A stretch of 64,000 nt of DNA from Paulinella micropora (lineage: Eukaryota; Cercozoa; Imbricatea; Euglyphida): positions 662,001-726,000 of the forward strand of contig BJOX01000057.1 of the NCBI GenBank assembly GCA_009731375.1, given 5' to 3'. How positions within the stretch are numbered: the first letter of the stretch is position 1; each line of letters opens with the position of its first letter. A program made the translations under genes and the position numbers. The notes under the pieces were generated by a model that saw only the letters and a program-made list of their open reading frames with translations, made no database searches and had not been told where the DNA came from. Shown one piece after another: positions 26,938 through 39,805 of the stretch.

Positions 26938-28942
26938 ATGGCTACTCAGGAGGAGGAAGTGGAGCAGCTGATGGCCCAACAAGTAGACAAGCCGGTGGAC
27001 AGGCCAGCCGACCATGGCACAGAAGGTGTCCACCTGCAACTGCTGATCGATCTGCTGGCCCAGCAAAACCTCCAGGATTCGAAAGACAAGGACTTAGTCA
27101 TCTTGTTAGGTGTGACCGGTACGCATCTCTCGACCAAGCCAACCATGCTGTTTCTTTCTGATGTTTTTGCCGGATGTGATAGCCTATACACTTTATGTCT
27201 TACTTGTTTCGTGCTTGTCTTCTATCCCGCCAGATGCTGGCAAATCGACCACCATCAATTACTTGGCGGGTAAGAAGATAAAGGAGGTGGTGGAAGATGC
27301 CACGTTGCAGCCCGGGGGCACTCCAGGCCGCAGACGTCGGCCTGGGCAGTTGCAAGACTCGCTGTCCACACCCCATAAGGCTCGAATTGTCGCCGAGGAA
27401 GAGCTCACGGGTCTGCCAATGGCAATCTACCTATCTACCTACCTATCCATGTATCTATCTATCTATCCAGCTATCATCCATTTCTGTATTTCGTTTCTCG
27501 TCTATCTACCTATCTATCTATATGTCAATGTGTATTTATCTATCCATGTATGTGTATGCCATCTATTTGCCCGTCAACCTAGGCTTCAAGATCGGCGCCA
27601 GCGCAGTGCATAGCCAGACGCGCTCCTTCAACGTCTATGATTGCAAGGATTTGCCTTTTTCTTTGTGCGACTCGCCTGGTTTCGAGGACTCGGAGGGAGA
27701 CACGTATGACATTGCTATGGCAGCCGGCCTGCGATCCTTGCTGCTCAACTCCAGATCCGCAAGATTTCTACTACTGTTCGACGGGTGTCGACCTATCTAC
27801 CTATCTGCCTATCTATCTACCTATTTGTCTATCTACCTACCTACCTACCTATCTACCTATCTACCTATCTACCTATCTACATACTTACAAATCTATCTAT
27901 CTACCTATCTAGCCACAGCCACGCCGGGAAAGGCAGGCTGATAAAGACTCCGGTAAGGATTCTGTCGAAGCTTTTTGACGATTTGGACGTCCCTCTTAAA
28001 TCTTTCGCCTTCTTCGTCACCAAAGTACAGCCTGGCGCCGGTGTTCCAAACGGGTTTTGGGATGTGCTAGAAGGTATCGCGGAGTCGGACACGTCGACTG
28101 AAAATGAAAAACAATTTGTTGAAAGGATATACGAGTTTGGATTGGTCGTTGAGAAGACAGAACTCAAGGAAATCACGCTGGACCCATTGGCCATCCAGCC
28201 GCACGTATACTGCAAAATGATTGAAGACTTACCGCCTTTATCCTGTGACAAGTATCAGCTGAACCTTCCTTTGACCAGTAGCCAAAGGAATATTTTGGAG
28301 CATGAATGTCTAAGCTCCGAAATAGATCTGAAGGAGGATCTAAACCTGCACCAGTATTTCTCGGCCTCCCTCCACTATAGAAAGATTGAATCTCTGGCGG
28401 TGGGGTTGAAGCTCAAGGATTTAATGGAAACGCAGGAGAATTGCAAGAGGTTGATCAGAGAGCATGTCACAAGCCTTCTCGAACAGAGCACGACCGCACG
28501 CGATGATCTTGACTACGGCAACGTCGTGAAGTTGCTAAACCAGTGGAGAAAGCTCACCGCCGTGGAGATCTTCAAACAGCTTGTAGATGCGCCCGACTTG
28601 CTTGATCTGACCTGTGGTTGGCTGGTCCAATGCAAGGACGATATCGAAGATACCATCAGGAATTTTGCAAATGACGCCAATCATACGTGGTGCCAAGAGC
28701 AAGAGAAAGCCAAGGTAAAGGTACCGGTTAAATTGTTCCAAGACGCAGCAAGTATCATCTTGAAAAAGGTAGATGCGATCAAAAGGGTAGAAGAATACCT
28801 TGCCAAGTCAAGCTGTGTGAGTCATGTAGCACAAAGCTACAATTACGTGCATCCGTCCTGCAGAGATAAATTGCAAGTCTTCCATGCTGATATGAGGCGC
28901 CTTGGGGAATGTGCGATCGAAGCTTTGATTCCTAACCGGCAG
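26938..28942 (+). CDS. P-loop GTPase domain exons
   Basis: Exons 26938-27118, 27234-27410, 27583-27784 and 27937-28942. The P-loop is split by an intron: VILLGVT in the first exon and DAGKSTTINYLAG in the second, which join as GxxxxGKST. Switch I may be in SAVHSQTRSF, and G3 is LCDSPGFEDSEG, a DxxG motif in the style of AIG1/IRG/dynamin-like GTPases. A loose strand FLLLFDG and FAFFVTKVQPG (a TKxQ-like G4) follow. The remaining about 300 residues are helical. The fold is secure from G1 and G3; nucleotide specificity through G4 is less certain. Introns are 115-172 bp and mostly TATC repeats. Confidence 0.75.
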
Positions 28943-29052
28943 GTCTGATGTTTTGTCCATGTTTTTGCCTGGCTAGCGTTCACTTGTCACCGCTTTCAGA
29001 CGGTTGCATGCATGCATTTTCCTTTGCTTTCCCTTGCTACCCCTGCGTATAG

Positions 29053-32000
29053 GAGCACGCAGCAAAAGGCTGCCAAGACGAGATGATTTTGCTTCCCCAG
29101 CTTCCGTTACCGCCTATAGCTCCTATCGCCACTCTCGAGCGATGTCTGCAGATCCTGGACCATGAGGCATCCTTGCTTGCCAAAGTGGAGATCAAGACTA
29201 ATGAGAAAGACTTCCGTCAGCTACTGTTCCAGTCGTTGTTGAGGCATACGGAGGCGTTAGTTGCAGCTGCCCAAAAGCTCAAAGTATGCCCAAGATTTAG
29301 TTTCTCCTTTTTTATTCCTTGCTCTTGTTCTTTTTCCTTTTTCTTTTTCCTCCTTCGTTTATTTATTTTCTTCGTTTTTCTTTGTTTTTGTTCTTATTAC
29401 TTTTCTTTTTTTCTTTCTTTTCTTTTCTTTCCTTTCTTGCATTTTTTTTACTTCTCATTTTTCTCTTTCTTTTCATTCTTTCTCTCCTTCTGTGTTGGGT
29501 GTTTTAATCGAGAATCAATCTCAACATTCTTGATACTATACTATTACCGTGTAGTTTTCTTTGTTAGCTTCAAGCGTAATTATAACGCATGACTTTGTAA
29601 CGATTCTCTATCAGACCTGTCCATTTCTTGCATTCCAAAAGTCTGCTTTCGGTTCTTTCCTTTTCTTGTTGTCAGAATCATCAGGACTACACCCCGGTTC
29701 CAGCGCTGCAGCTTCTGTCTCAACTTCAAAGCGTGACAGCTTTGGAGCATCCACGGCTGCATGCGCTACTTCAGCAATCACATGTCGAAGGGATCACGCT
29801 CACGCTGCGGAAAGCATTGCATCTCTACAGCAACAACCTATCGGAGCGCATCACGCGGGCCTGGTCCAGGGCGGAGGGCCAGCAACCAGCCAACATCTCA
29901 GAAATGTTGGCTCTTCTGCAGCGTTACTTCCTGATAGGAGCCAGCTACCCGGATTCCTACTCCTGCGAGGTGCAAAATCTTGTGGTGTCAGGTGTGGCGA
30001 GCAGGATCAGCAGCAGTGTACAGTGTGTCCAAGAGGCTGAGCTGCACTTGGAGAATGCATTCCAAGGCACCATCGTTCCGCTGGCAATCACTGCTACCGA
30101 TATTTCGCTAGCGCTGGAGGACATTCAAGCCGTGAGTTCGTCGGCTATCATTGACACGCAATACAAGAAGAAAGTCCAACGCATGGTTGAGGCAACGTCA
30201 TCATGCTTTGAAAAATACAGCGAGAGAATAATTGGCATGCTTCGGAAGCTGGTTCATGACAGCGAGTGCTGTGAGAGCACCACGTCCCTGACCCAGCATC
30301 TGACCTTCTTCAGTGCTTTTGGCTGCCTGGCGAAGGCGGACCAGACGGTCTATTCACGGGTCTGCCAGCTCTTGGATGTCATGAATCAGAAACTAGGCTC
30401 ACTCATCCGGGAACAAAGCAACCAGCCTCATCAGCTGCTCTTGGCGCTACATATGTACGCAGCAGTCACAAGGCTTGCAGACACGGTGCCCAGGACTCAT
30501 CTAGCCACAACAAATTTTAAGTCTATGTTTGACCACTGGAACCGCTATCTTCAGCAACAAGGTGAATGCAAGGCTAAGAACTTCGGTGATGGCAACCTAG
30601 GGGCTAAGTTATATGCTGTTAAGTGGATGAAAGAGCTAAGCTCCGTTTACCAGGCCCAGCTGGACCTCGGCCTTCCTCCGGTCTCACTCTCCGAAGGTGA
30701 TCCGAAAGCTACATGGGCGAGCCTCTGCAGCAAGCTGGAAGAGCAACTGGTAGAGCATAGCTCCTTGGCTCTGCTAGATTCCAACCTGGCCCGGCTGAAG
30801 GAAGCGATAGAGAGTCTGGAATGTGCTTCTCGCTGCCAACAGCACTGGTATAATCCTCCTGACTTCAAAACGAGGGCCACCAATCTGAAAGCGAAGTATG
30901 AGCTAGCCAAAGTTGAGTCCAAGAACGCATTTCAGCAGTATCTCCAGAACCCAAGCAAGTATGAGGCAGCTATGTCCACTCTGCAGTCTCTGCAAAGCGT
31001 AGACGAAGGCGAGTACAACAAGTTGTGCTGGGAGGTTGTGAAACATTTCCGCGCTCTCATTAAGCAAGTGCAAGAAAAGGTCTCTGGCACCGTTGCACCT
31101 CCCGATCTCTCGTCAACGCCACTCATAAAGACATTTTTTGCAAAAGCTGCTGATATCATGGCAAATGGACGCCGCAAAAGCAGCTGTGTGAAACAGCGCA
31201 AGAATCTGAACGCCCTCAAGAAAGCTACGCGCTTTGGTGATGATGTTTTCCTCGACTATATGTGCAGCGCTATCATACCTGCCGCAGCAAGGATGTGCGT
31301 TTTCTTACCTGTCTTGCCAGAGACCTACAAACAGGACGTACTTAAAATCCAGCAGGAAGCTGTGGGAGAAAAACAAAACTTAGTTGAACGCCTCGAATTG
31401 CAAGTGTTGCTTCAGCTTACTTTACTCGATTTTCGAGCAGCCGACAGATCATGGCGAATGCTGGGTCGAATTGCCAGCTCGGAGCAAAAGTGCGAGTCTA
31501 ATTCGACTGCAGAAAACGCGTTTACTACCAACAAGATCAGCGCATTGCTGCAGCGTTGCATACAAGAATGCTTTGAAAAGTCTGTATTGAAGGACTTAAC
31601 TGCAGGGCTGAAGAAGGACCCTGAGGCCATCCTGCGTTATGCCCTGGTGGATAGTAGCTCGCCGCAGAAGTCAAGAGGCCTTGCCAGGGCGCTTCAAGTC
31701 GCGCTGCAGTCTTGCCAAGAAGCTGCCTGTCTAGTTTTCACCGACACCGAGCTGGATCTGCATAATCTGGAGCAGCAGCTGCAGTTGGACCTCTCTGGCT
31801 TTTCCACCCGGGGTGAAGAAAATGTACGCAACTTGATTGCTTGCGGATCCTTCGACGAGGCCACTTCGTTTGTAGCCAACCTTCGAGCTTTTATCGCCGT
31901 CATCACCTCACTGAAAAATCAAGCGGAGCGTCTGGCGGGTTTGTCCCTGCTAGATGAGGAAATACACAAGGCCAGGGAGACGCTGTTGAACGTGGATGAA

Positions 32001-35000
32001 GGGATCAACCAAGACCAAATGCGATATATTGAAGGGTCTCTTAGCCGTTGCAGGCGAATGCATTCCCATGGCTCCAAAAAGTTAGTAGAGAAGCTGGGCT
32101 CGTGGCTAAGTAAGGTCCATGAAATCTTGCGTGGCTTTGTAACTTCACCCACTGACAACCTGGAGAATAAGCAGGAGTGGTTTTCGCAACAAGCCGAGTA
32201 TCTTTCTGAAGGCGCAACTTGGCGAGAGCGCCAACTTCCGTTCGAAACCATCTTGAACTGCTTGATAAATACGCTTGAAAGCGAGCTTGATCAGGCTTTT
32301 ACTCGGCACGACTCCAAACGTAGAGAAGCGTTGCTGGGCTTGCTGGAGTGCAGTGGACTGAACAAGGTCTCGGCTGTGTCGAAACTTGCCAAGAAGGCTC
32401 TGACAAAGTCAAAAAGAAGGCTTCAACGTTTGGATGAAGCAACTGCTTTCTTCAATCGGTTGAGCTTGTTGGATGGGCCATTGGTTGAATCCAAGATCGC
32501 ATCAAAGGCTGCATGCTTGCACGAGGTACAAGGCAGGATGAAGCAGGTTTTTCACCACCTGACTGGTGCCATTAGAAGCAGCGGAGTGACGGAAAAGGTT
32601 ACAGAGCTAATGCGGCTGCGCGCGTACAAAGATATTGTTACGATCATGGATAATCTGAAAGTTTTAGGCAAAAGCACCCATCTCCAAGAATTGCACCATG
32701 TTCTCCAAGAGAAGGTCGAGGAGATAAAGCAGCGCATGAGAAGCAGACAGGAGGAAAAATTTCGGCAAGCTCAAGCAAACTTCAAAGCAAGGCTGTTCGG
32801 GCCTATGGACAAGTGCTGGGACGAACTTGAAAGCATGAAGGAGTACTCCCGAGAGTTCGGCCTTCCCAGGGAGAGCGCTTTGCTAGACTTGCTTGCGATG
32901 GTTCAGCGTCATGTCGATGAGGAAAACAAGAGTTTTGCCACACATAATCTCAGCTCGCTTGACAAAGCAGATCAGGCCGAGAGGTACAGCATATACTTGT
33001 GTGACCTGTGGAGCATTCACAAGGACTGTCAGAACCCTGATATTCAGCGGCACATCTTTCAGGTGGGCTCCACGACATTGATCGGTCTGCTGGGAGATGG
33101 CCTAGGGGATCTTAACATGATGTTCATGCTGGGGTCCAAACTGGAGCTAACAGACATCGGCCGAGAGGTCGCGAACGCGTTCCCACAATTCCAAGCCATG
33201 CTCATCAGAAGAAGGAATGAGATTACCAGATCCATCGGTATTAGTCTGGACGGTGCTCTGGAGGAATGGAAAGGCCTTACGGACTCCGAAAAGGACAGCC
33301 TCAGGCAGCTTTACAGGTTGTACGATGAAAAATACGGGTCGTACAAAGACAAGTACATGGGGCTTTCGAGACATACCGCAGTTGATTTGCAACTTCTGAT
33401 CAAGGAAACACAGAGCATAGCGAGCAGACTGCTACGGAAGGGGTCGATCAAGGACATGACCGAGGTGCGGAGCGCCATCCCCGACCTATTGGCCCGTGTT
33501 GTAACCACCTGGTCAGTGCTGAGCTCTTTGGACAGCTTCCAAAAAACTGGGAACGAAGACGATATTGTGAACCCCCACGTCATTCAGGTTCTGACAATCT
33601 TTCGCTTGTTCGGGCTCGATCAGCCCACGAAAGATCCCCTCAAACGAGCTGCACACTGGGTTTCAAAGCGTGTGGGCATATCAGCCTTCGAGGAGCTCAT
33701 GAAGAAGCATTTGGCCCAAATCGTCACAGGTGGTGGCAAATCAATTACACTGGGCTTTGTTTCTTCGATCCTTGCACTTCTCAACTGCAAAGTGTACTAC
33801 GCATGCTACTCGCAGTACCTTAGCGAGCGCGACCGCAAGGCGTTCGAACCGTTGTGGAATGCGTATGGCATCTACGAGCAGATCAATTGCTCCACGCTGC
33901 CGAGGATGGTGGATGCGCTGTTGGAGGAGACTGCAGATGTCCGGTCCCTGACCGCGCTATTTCTGAAGGATCCTAAGGGATATCAACCGCCGCAGAAAGC
34001 TCAAGAGCTGAAGGAGATGCCCAAAGTTCTCCTGATTGACGAGGTGGATGTTTTTCTGTCCGACAGCTTCTTCTCATCGACGGTCATCCCAGCCGAACGT
34101 CTGAGCCATGACTCTTTCTATGAATTTATGCACCACGTGTGGAGCCATCGCCAGGAGCAGGCAGAGTTGACCAGAGATCGTTTGCTTGAGAACAAGCACC
34201 TGCAAACTTTCTTAGGGGTTTATCCCGGGGCGGCACACATCATCGACAGCCACCTGGAGAACCTCCTCGCGGCGCTGCCCAAATTCAAAGAGCCGCAGTA
34301 TTCCCTCACCAAGACCAAGAAAGGGCTGGTGCTCATTGGATATAATAAGTTCGGAACGGTGCACACAGAAGTGACCTTTGGATACCGGACGCAATGGGCC
34401 TATTTCCACGAGCTGGAACAAGGCAAGCTTGTTGATGGCGTGAAGCTGAGCGAACAGACGGTCAAGCAACGCGTGGGAATGAATGTGTGCTGCGGTGCGT
34501 GGTCCTACTCCGAAAGCCCAAAGAAGGATTTCGACTGCATACTCGGAGTGACGGGAACATTGGAATGGATGAGCAAGTACGAGAAGGAAATCGTGGGAAA
34601 AGAATACTCGATAAGCGCCCAGACTATCACCCCGTCGATTTTTGGCGAATGCCGGCTTAAGCTTGGTATGCTCGGAGCTGATGGAAGGTATGGGCCTGCA
34701 GTAATAGTGGAAACGAGCCTGTGCCGCCAGTACCTGACCATCCGCGAGCACGTGAAGCATGTGATCAACACGTCCAACAAGCATCGCGCTGTGTACATCT
34801 TCTTTAGCGACGAGGAGGCCATGGTCCAGTTCCAAAACTCCGATGACTGCGTCAAGTACTTGGCAAGCGAGTACAACGTGGTGAGTGTCACCGCGGCCGA
34901 TATTAGGAAGCAGGCCAAATTCGACAACGCCAGCCGCCCCACCACCGTTACCCTGCTGCCCCGAGTATTTGGCCGCGGAGTGGACTTCAAGTCCTTTAGC

Positions 35001-35221
35001 CAGGCGTTAGATGATGCAGGGGGAGTGCACGTGATCCAGACCTTCTACTCCGATGCAGAGAGCGAGGAGATTCAGATCAAGGTTCTCTCTCTCTCTCTCT
35101 CTCTCTCGTTCTCTTCTTCTTCTTCTTCTTCTTCTTCTTCTTTTTCTTCTTCTTCTTTCTTACGTATATATATACATATACATACATGCCCTCTCTCTCT
35201 CTCTCTTTCTCTCTCTCTCTG

Positions 35222-35255
<34 letters not shown>

Positions 35256-35666
35256 TCTCTCTCATTTGCTCTTCCTCACTTTCTGTATCTGGGTATGGTT
35301 TCTTTCCTCTTTCCGTCTCTCTATCTATATCCCTCTTTGCCTTTTACAGGGTCGCACAGCCCGTATGGGCAAGCAAGGGTCGTACGAGCTCATCCTGAAC
35401 GCCCAGGATCTCCACAAAAGCTTTCACATTGAGCCTAGTGTCTGGGACCAGAAGCAAACCCCTGAAGAGATTTCTGCCGTGCTGAAGCGCGCGCGTGACC
35501 AGTGCGTGGACGGATTGGTCGAAGAGATGAAATCAAAGGGGACGGTTTCGCTGGAGTACCACAGGAAATCCGAGCGTTGGTTCCGGTCGTTGCTAGACGG
35601 GAAACCTGACGTCACTCTGCTGCAAGAGTTCCAGGAGATGGGGTCTGGTAAAGCCCCCACGCACTG
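29053..35666 (+). CDS. Long helical region and SecA-like DEAD motor exons
   Basis: Exons 29053-29283, 29676-35081 (a single 5.4-kb exon) and 35350-35666. The first about 1,350 codons of the big exon are leucine-rich and helical with no clear domain. The motor starts near 33,650: motif I HLAQIVTGGGKSITLGF (about 33710-33760) and motif II VLLIDEVDVFLSD (about 34028-34066). Later come GVTGTLEWM and RVFGRGVDFKSF, then motif VI GRTARMGKQG after the intron at 35082-35349. This order is that of SecA DEAD and helicase-C domains, an ATP-driven protein translocase in bacteria and plastids. I see no preprotein cross-linking domain. The role here is unknown and a cytosolic remodelling function is as likely as translocation. 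Confidence 0.78.
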
Positions 35667-36106
35667 GTATGCCGCTATATCTATCTACCTGTCCATCTAT
35701 CTATCTATCTATCTATCTATTTATCTATTTATCTATCTATCTATCTATCTATCGATCGATCGATCTATCGATCTATCTATATATCTATATATCCGTTCAT
35801 CGATTTTTCTATCCATCCATCCATCCATCTTTGTACATCCATCATCTATCTTTCTATCTATTCTTTGTTTTCTCTTTGCCTTTCTTCCTTTCTCTCCTTT
35901 GCTTTTCCCCTTGTTTTCGTCGCTGCTATTACCGTTATAGCTATGACATCGCCGCTGTCGAATAAGCTAATTAGGCGTATTCTTTCTTTTGATCATCCGT
36001 TCTGGACATGCTTTTTCTCTCCACCATCCTTTTTTCCCATGTCTGGGTCAGAAACATTCGTTTGTTTGTTTGTTTGTTTGGTTTTTTTTTTGTTGGTCTT
36101 TTGCAG

Positions 36107-36809
36107 GGTCTTTGTAGTCGACATTTCAGGTTCCATGGGTCAGGGTGATATCGTTCCGGAAAGTTCTGGCTGGACAAAGGCTGTGTAATGGAAAAGGTCG
36201 ATGCATTCATGGAAGCAAAAAGGAAATCGACCAAGGATCGCTTTAGTCTAATTACCTTTAACAAGTGCGCTACGGTGGTGCTTAAGCAAGTCTCCCCTGA
36301 CGATGAGATCGCCAGACTGCAGCTGCACCTTGTGAATGCCGACGGCGGCACCTCCTTTGCCAACGCTCTGAAGAAAACCGAGCAAATGCTAAAAGACTGC
36401 TGGACCTCCAAGCAATCTGTAAAGATTCTTTTCCTCTCTGACGGGGAGGACAAACAAGCTGATAGTCATGTGAACGCCATCATGCAGGCCGGAAAAGATC
36501 AATATGCAGGTAGTTCTTGCTGTTGCTGTTGTTGTTGTTGTTGTTGTTGTTGTTTTGTTCTGTTTTGTTTTGTTTTGTTTTTAAGCACTATGCCAGAGAA
36601 CACTATCACATGCTGTGCCTCTTTGTGTGTCAGATGTCTGCATTTGGACAGTCAAGTTCAGTGCAGATAAGGGGTACGTTTCCATGTTCGCGCCCGTTGT
36701 CAGTTGTTGCTCTGTCTGACGCTTGCATGTCTGGCCTATCTAGCGGCTCAAGCGTGTTGAAAAGGATTGCGGAGCTGGGCGGCGGGGAGTACCGAGAGGC
36801 TTTGAGCAG
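36107..36809 (+). CDS. von Willebrand factor A domain exons, with a frameshift
   Basis: Exons 36107-36509, 36634-36673 and 36744-36809. The metal-binding MIDAS residues are all present: DISGSMG (DxSxS), GGTSFANAL (Thr) and FLSDGED (Asp). Later exons give DVCIWTVKFSADK and IAELGGGEY, the last strand and helix of a VWA fold. A -1 shift is needed at GCTGTGTAATGG (about 36180-36190) to link SGWTKAV to MEKVDAF; no intron explains it, so it is a sequencing error or inactivating deletion. VWA domains bind protein partners through a metal ion, often next to AAA or helicase motors. Confidence 0.75.
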
Positions 36810-36824
36810 GTCCCACCAGAAATC

Positions 36825-36879
<55 letters not shown>

Positions 36880-36923
36880 GCTATTATTATTATTGTTATT
36901 ATTCTTATTATTCTTATTATTAC

Positions 36924-36997
<74 letters not shown>

Positions 36998-36999
<2 letters not shown>

Positions 37000-37171
37000 C
37001 CCAATGGCCTCAAGGCGTTAAACTGTGACGCCAACTCATAACCCTTTGGTGGTAGATGCTGGGGAGGAGGGTCGTTGCGCGCGTAAAAGATCTTAAACTC
37101 CGCATATGCTGGTTGATAGCCCAGGACCCAGCAGACACCAGATTGTTATGGGTGGGGTTTCGAGGCAGCTC
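36998..37171. repeat. 410-bp dispersed repeat, copy 3 (truncated by N gap)
   Basis: Starts AGCCCAATGGCCTCAAGGCG after (ATT)n and matches copies 1 and 2 almost base for base up to the gap beginning at 37172. Confidence 0.75.
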
Positions 37172-37279
37172 NNNNNNNNNNNNNNNNNNNNNNNNNNNNN
37201 NNNNNNNNNNNNNNNNNNNNNNNNNNNNNNNNNNNNNNNNNNNNNNNNNNNNNNNNNNNNNNNNNNNNNNNNNNNTTGT

Positions 37280-37518
37280 GGCACCGCGATAGCCCAGTGG
37301 TTAAGGTCTACCATCTGGGACCTGTCGCCAGTTCGATTCCCGTCGGTGCCAGTATTTTCAAAGGATATTTTCTTTGAAAGTATTGGTCTGTCTGGAAGGC
37401 TTGGAGCTGCCTTGCGGGGGTGTCAGTAGAGCCTATCGTCAAATCTTCGTACTCCCCTCGCGGGTGAGATGATGGAGGCACATGTGCAGAAATGCATTCG
37501 CAATTGACTGAGAAGCAC

Positions 37519-37572
<54 letters not shown>

Positions 37573-37584
37573 CATTATTATTAT
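37280..37584 (+). mobile_element. tRNA-derived SINE with (ATT)n tail, copy 1
   Basis: The head is tRNA-like: 5' GGCACCG pairs with 3' CGGTGCC. A-box-like TAGCCCAGTGGTTAAGG and B-box-like AGTTCGATTCCC have the usual spacing. An about 165-bp unrelated body follows (TCTGTCTGGAAG, CCTATCGTCAA, ACTCCCCTCGCGGGTGAGA), ending AGAAGCACT and then (ATT)n. The T-arm stem is poorly paired, so this is a retroposon and not a functional tRNA. Confidence 0.75.
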
Positions 37585-37684
37585 CATCCCTGAAAGGTGT
37601 TGGAAGTAGGGGGTGGGGGTTTGGGGTGAAGGGGAAAATGGAAATTTTTCCCCCCCCCCCCCCCCCCCTTTTCCGCACCGCTGT

Positions 37685-38190
37685 CCCATAAATCATGGTT
37701 TGTGGGAACCAGGGGGAGTTGGGAGCGCATATTTGCAGGGTGGCTAGCCCCAGACTCGATGTTGATGCTGATACAGTTTTTTTGGAAGTCACGCAAATAT
37801 TTGTGTTAGAGGAGCGTCCTGAATGCCAAAATTCCTTGTTTTTTTGCCTTTTTTTGCACCCCCTGTCCCCGTAAATCATGGTTTGTGGGAACCAGAAGGA
37901 GTTGGGAGCTCATATTGACAGGGTGGCTAGCCCCAGGCTCAACCTTGATGCTGATGCTATTTTGTTGGAATTCACGCAAATATTTGCAATAGGGCAGTGT
38001 CCTGAATGCCGAAATTCCTTTTTTGACCTATTTTTCACCCCCTGTCCGATAAATAATGATTTGTGGGAACCAGGAGGAGTTGGGAGCTCATTTTGGCCGC
38101 AGGGCGGCTAGTCCCAGGCTCAATCTTGATGCTGATATATTTTTTTTGGAATTTGAGCAAATATGTGCGTTAGGGGAGTGTATCTGACAC
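37685..38190 (+). repeat. Diverged tandem satellite, about 180 bp x 3
   Basis: Three consecutive units begin near 37685, 37869 and 38048, each with TTTGTGGGAACCAG, GAGTTGGGAGC, GGCTAG.CCCAG, TGATGCTGAT and GCAAATAT. The second unit keeps CCTGAATGCCGAAATTCC. No coding function is seen. A C run and G run at 37650-37670 and 38605-38625 border this zone and may mark assembly difficulty. Confidence 0.7.
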
Positions 38191-38227
38191 TTTTTGATGA
38201 GCTCTTTTTGAAAAATATAAAAATTGT

Positions 38228-38550
38228 GGAGCATTCTCAGCCATTCATTTTGGTGCCGGCTAATTCGAGTGGGGTTCGTACAACTGCCAAGCTGGGGAGG
38301 AGGGCCCGCCTGACCGCCCCTTCCCCGTCGACAGGGTATGTTCAATTGCCGGGTACCAGCAGACGCAAGTGTAAGCTCTGGTGGCACAAAAACCTAAAAT
38401 CTCAGGGGTTTTGTGCCACCCGGCAACAAAACTGTTGGATTTCCGAAGAGAGCTCACCGAGAGGTGCCTCCCCCCGGGAACCCCAGCCTCGCAATTGTAC
38501 GTACCCGAAACGCAATTGCCGGCACCAAAATGAATGGCTGATTTTGCTCC
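38228..38550. mobile_element. Foldback/MITE-like element with about 33-bp inverted ends
   Basis: TCAGCCATTCATTTTGGTGC and the next four bases (38237-38260) are perfectly repeated in inverse at 38518-38541, with weaker pairing to about 38228 and 38550. A second inverted pair, GGTGGCACAAAAACC (38380-38394) and GGTTTTGTGCCACC (38407-38420), lies inside, with TTGCCGGGT and ACCCGGCAA around it. There is no transposase. The size of about 320 bp fits a non-autonomous DNA element. Confidence 0.65.
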
Positions 38551-38692
38551 AAGGCTATAAAAGTTGTGCACGTGAGAATGAGACGAAAAGCGACCTTGGG
38601 AAGAGGGGGGGGGGGGGGGGGGGGGCTTCNNNNNNNNNNATCCTTTCAGGTGTTGGCGCAGCCCCTAGTTATTATTATTATCATTATTATTA

Positions 38693-38739
<47 letters not shown>

Positions 38740-38847
38740 ACTTATTATTATTATTATTATTGTTATTATTATTATTATTGTTTTTCTTATTGTTATTATT
38801 ATTATTATTATTATTATGATTACTACTACTACTACTATGCCTATTAT

Positions 38848-38886
<39 letters not shown>

Positions 38887-39119
38887 GTGGACACCGTGAT
38901 AGCCCAGTGGTCAAGTTAAACCATCTGGGCCCTGTCGCCAGTTCGATTCCCGTCGGTGCCACCAGTATTTTCATTGAACATACCGGTCCGTCTGGAAGTG
39001 TTGGAACTGCCCGTGCGGGGGTATCATTAGAGCCTATCGTCAATTCTTCGTACTCCCCTCACGGGTGAGACGATGGAGGCGCATGTGCAGATTTGCATCA
39101 GCCATTGACAGAGAAGCAC

Positions 39120-39174
<55 letters not shown>

Positions 39175-39250
39175 GTTATTATTATTATTATTATCATTAT
39201 TATTATTATATTATTATTATCATTATTATTATTATTACTATTATTATTAC

Positions 39251-39287
<37 letters not shown>
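38887..39287 (+). mobile_element. tRNA-derived SINE with (ATT)n tail, copy 2
   Basis: Same head (TAGCCCAGTGGTCAAG, AGTTCGATTCCCGTCGGTGC) and same body as the copy at 37280, ending AGAAGCACT at 39120. It is followed by a long (ATT)n tail to about 39287 and also preceded by (ATT)n. The acceptor stem is partly degraded at its 5' side. Confidence 0.75.
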
Positions 39288-39461
39288 TAGGGAGTACATA
39301 GGCCATCGGTCCTTTCCATGGGCTGATTGGTATAAAGCTCCTAGAGTAATGTTCTATGCCGTCACTTCCTTTATTCCACCGATTGGTGTGGAGACTTTCC
39401 TTATGGAATGGAGGACTGGATGCACATGGCCTTTTGGCTCAGCAATTGGCAGGAGATACAC

Positions 39462-39497
<36 letters not shown>

Positions 39498-39765
39498 CGC
39501 ACCAGACCTCCGCATTGCCTTGAGAACGTGTAGGAGAGAGCAAGGAAGGAGAGGAAAGGGGAGGTGAGAGGAGTGGAGGTCGATGAGTGCAAATATGAGA
39601 ACAATGCATATCCATAACTCCGAATTAACTTCAAGCTTGGATGTCCTTGCCTGTGATTTTTTATCTATCTATCTAACTACCTATCTATGTATCAATCTAG
39701 CCAGCTATCTATCTGCCTACCATACCTGTCTATCTATCTATTGTATCTAATCTATCTTATCTATC

Positions 39766-39805
<40 letters not shown>

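Noticed and set aside
33650-35500. A bacterial or plastid SecA gene or bacterial contamination
   Set aside because: The coding sequence is interrupted by spliceosomal introns and fused in frame to eukaryotic-style domains.
37280-37352. A functional tRNA gene
   Set aside because: The acceptor stem pairs, but the T-arm does not and no proper anticodon arm is seen. A second diverged copy with the same 3' body shows it is a SINE head.
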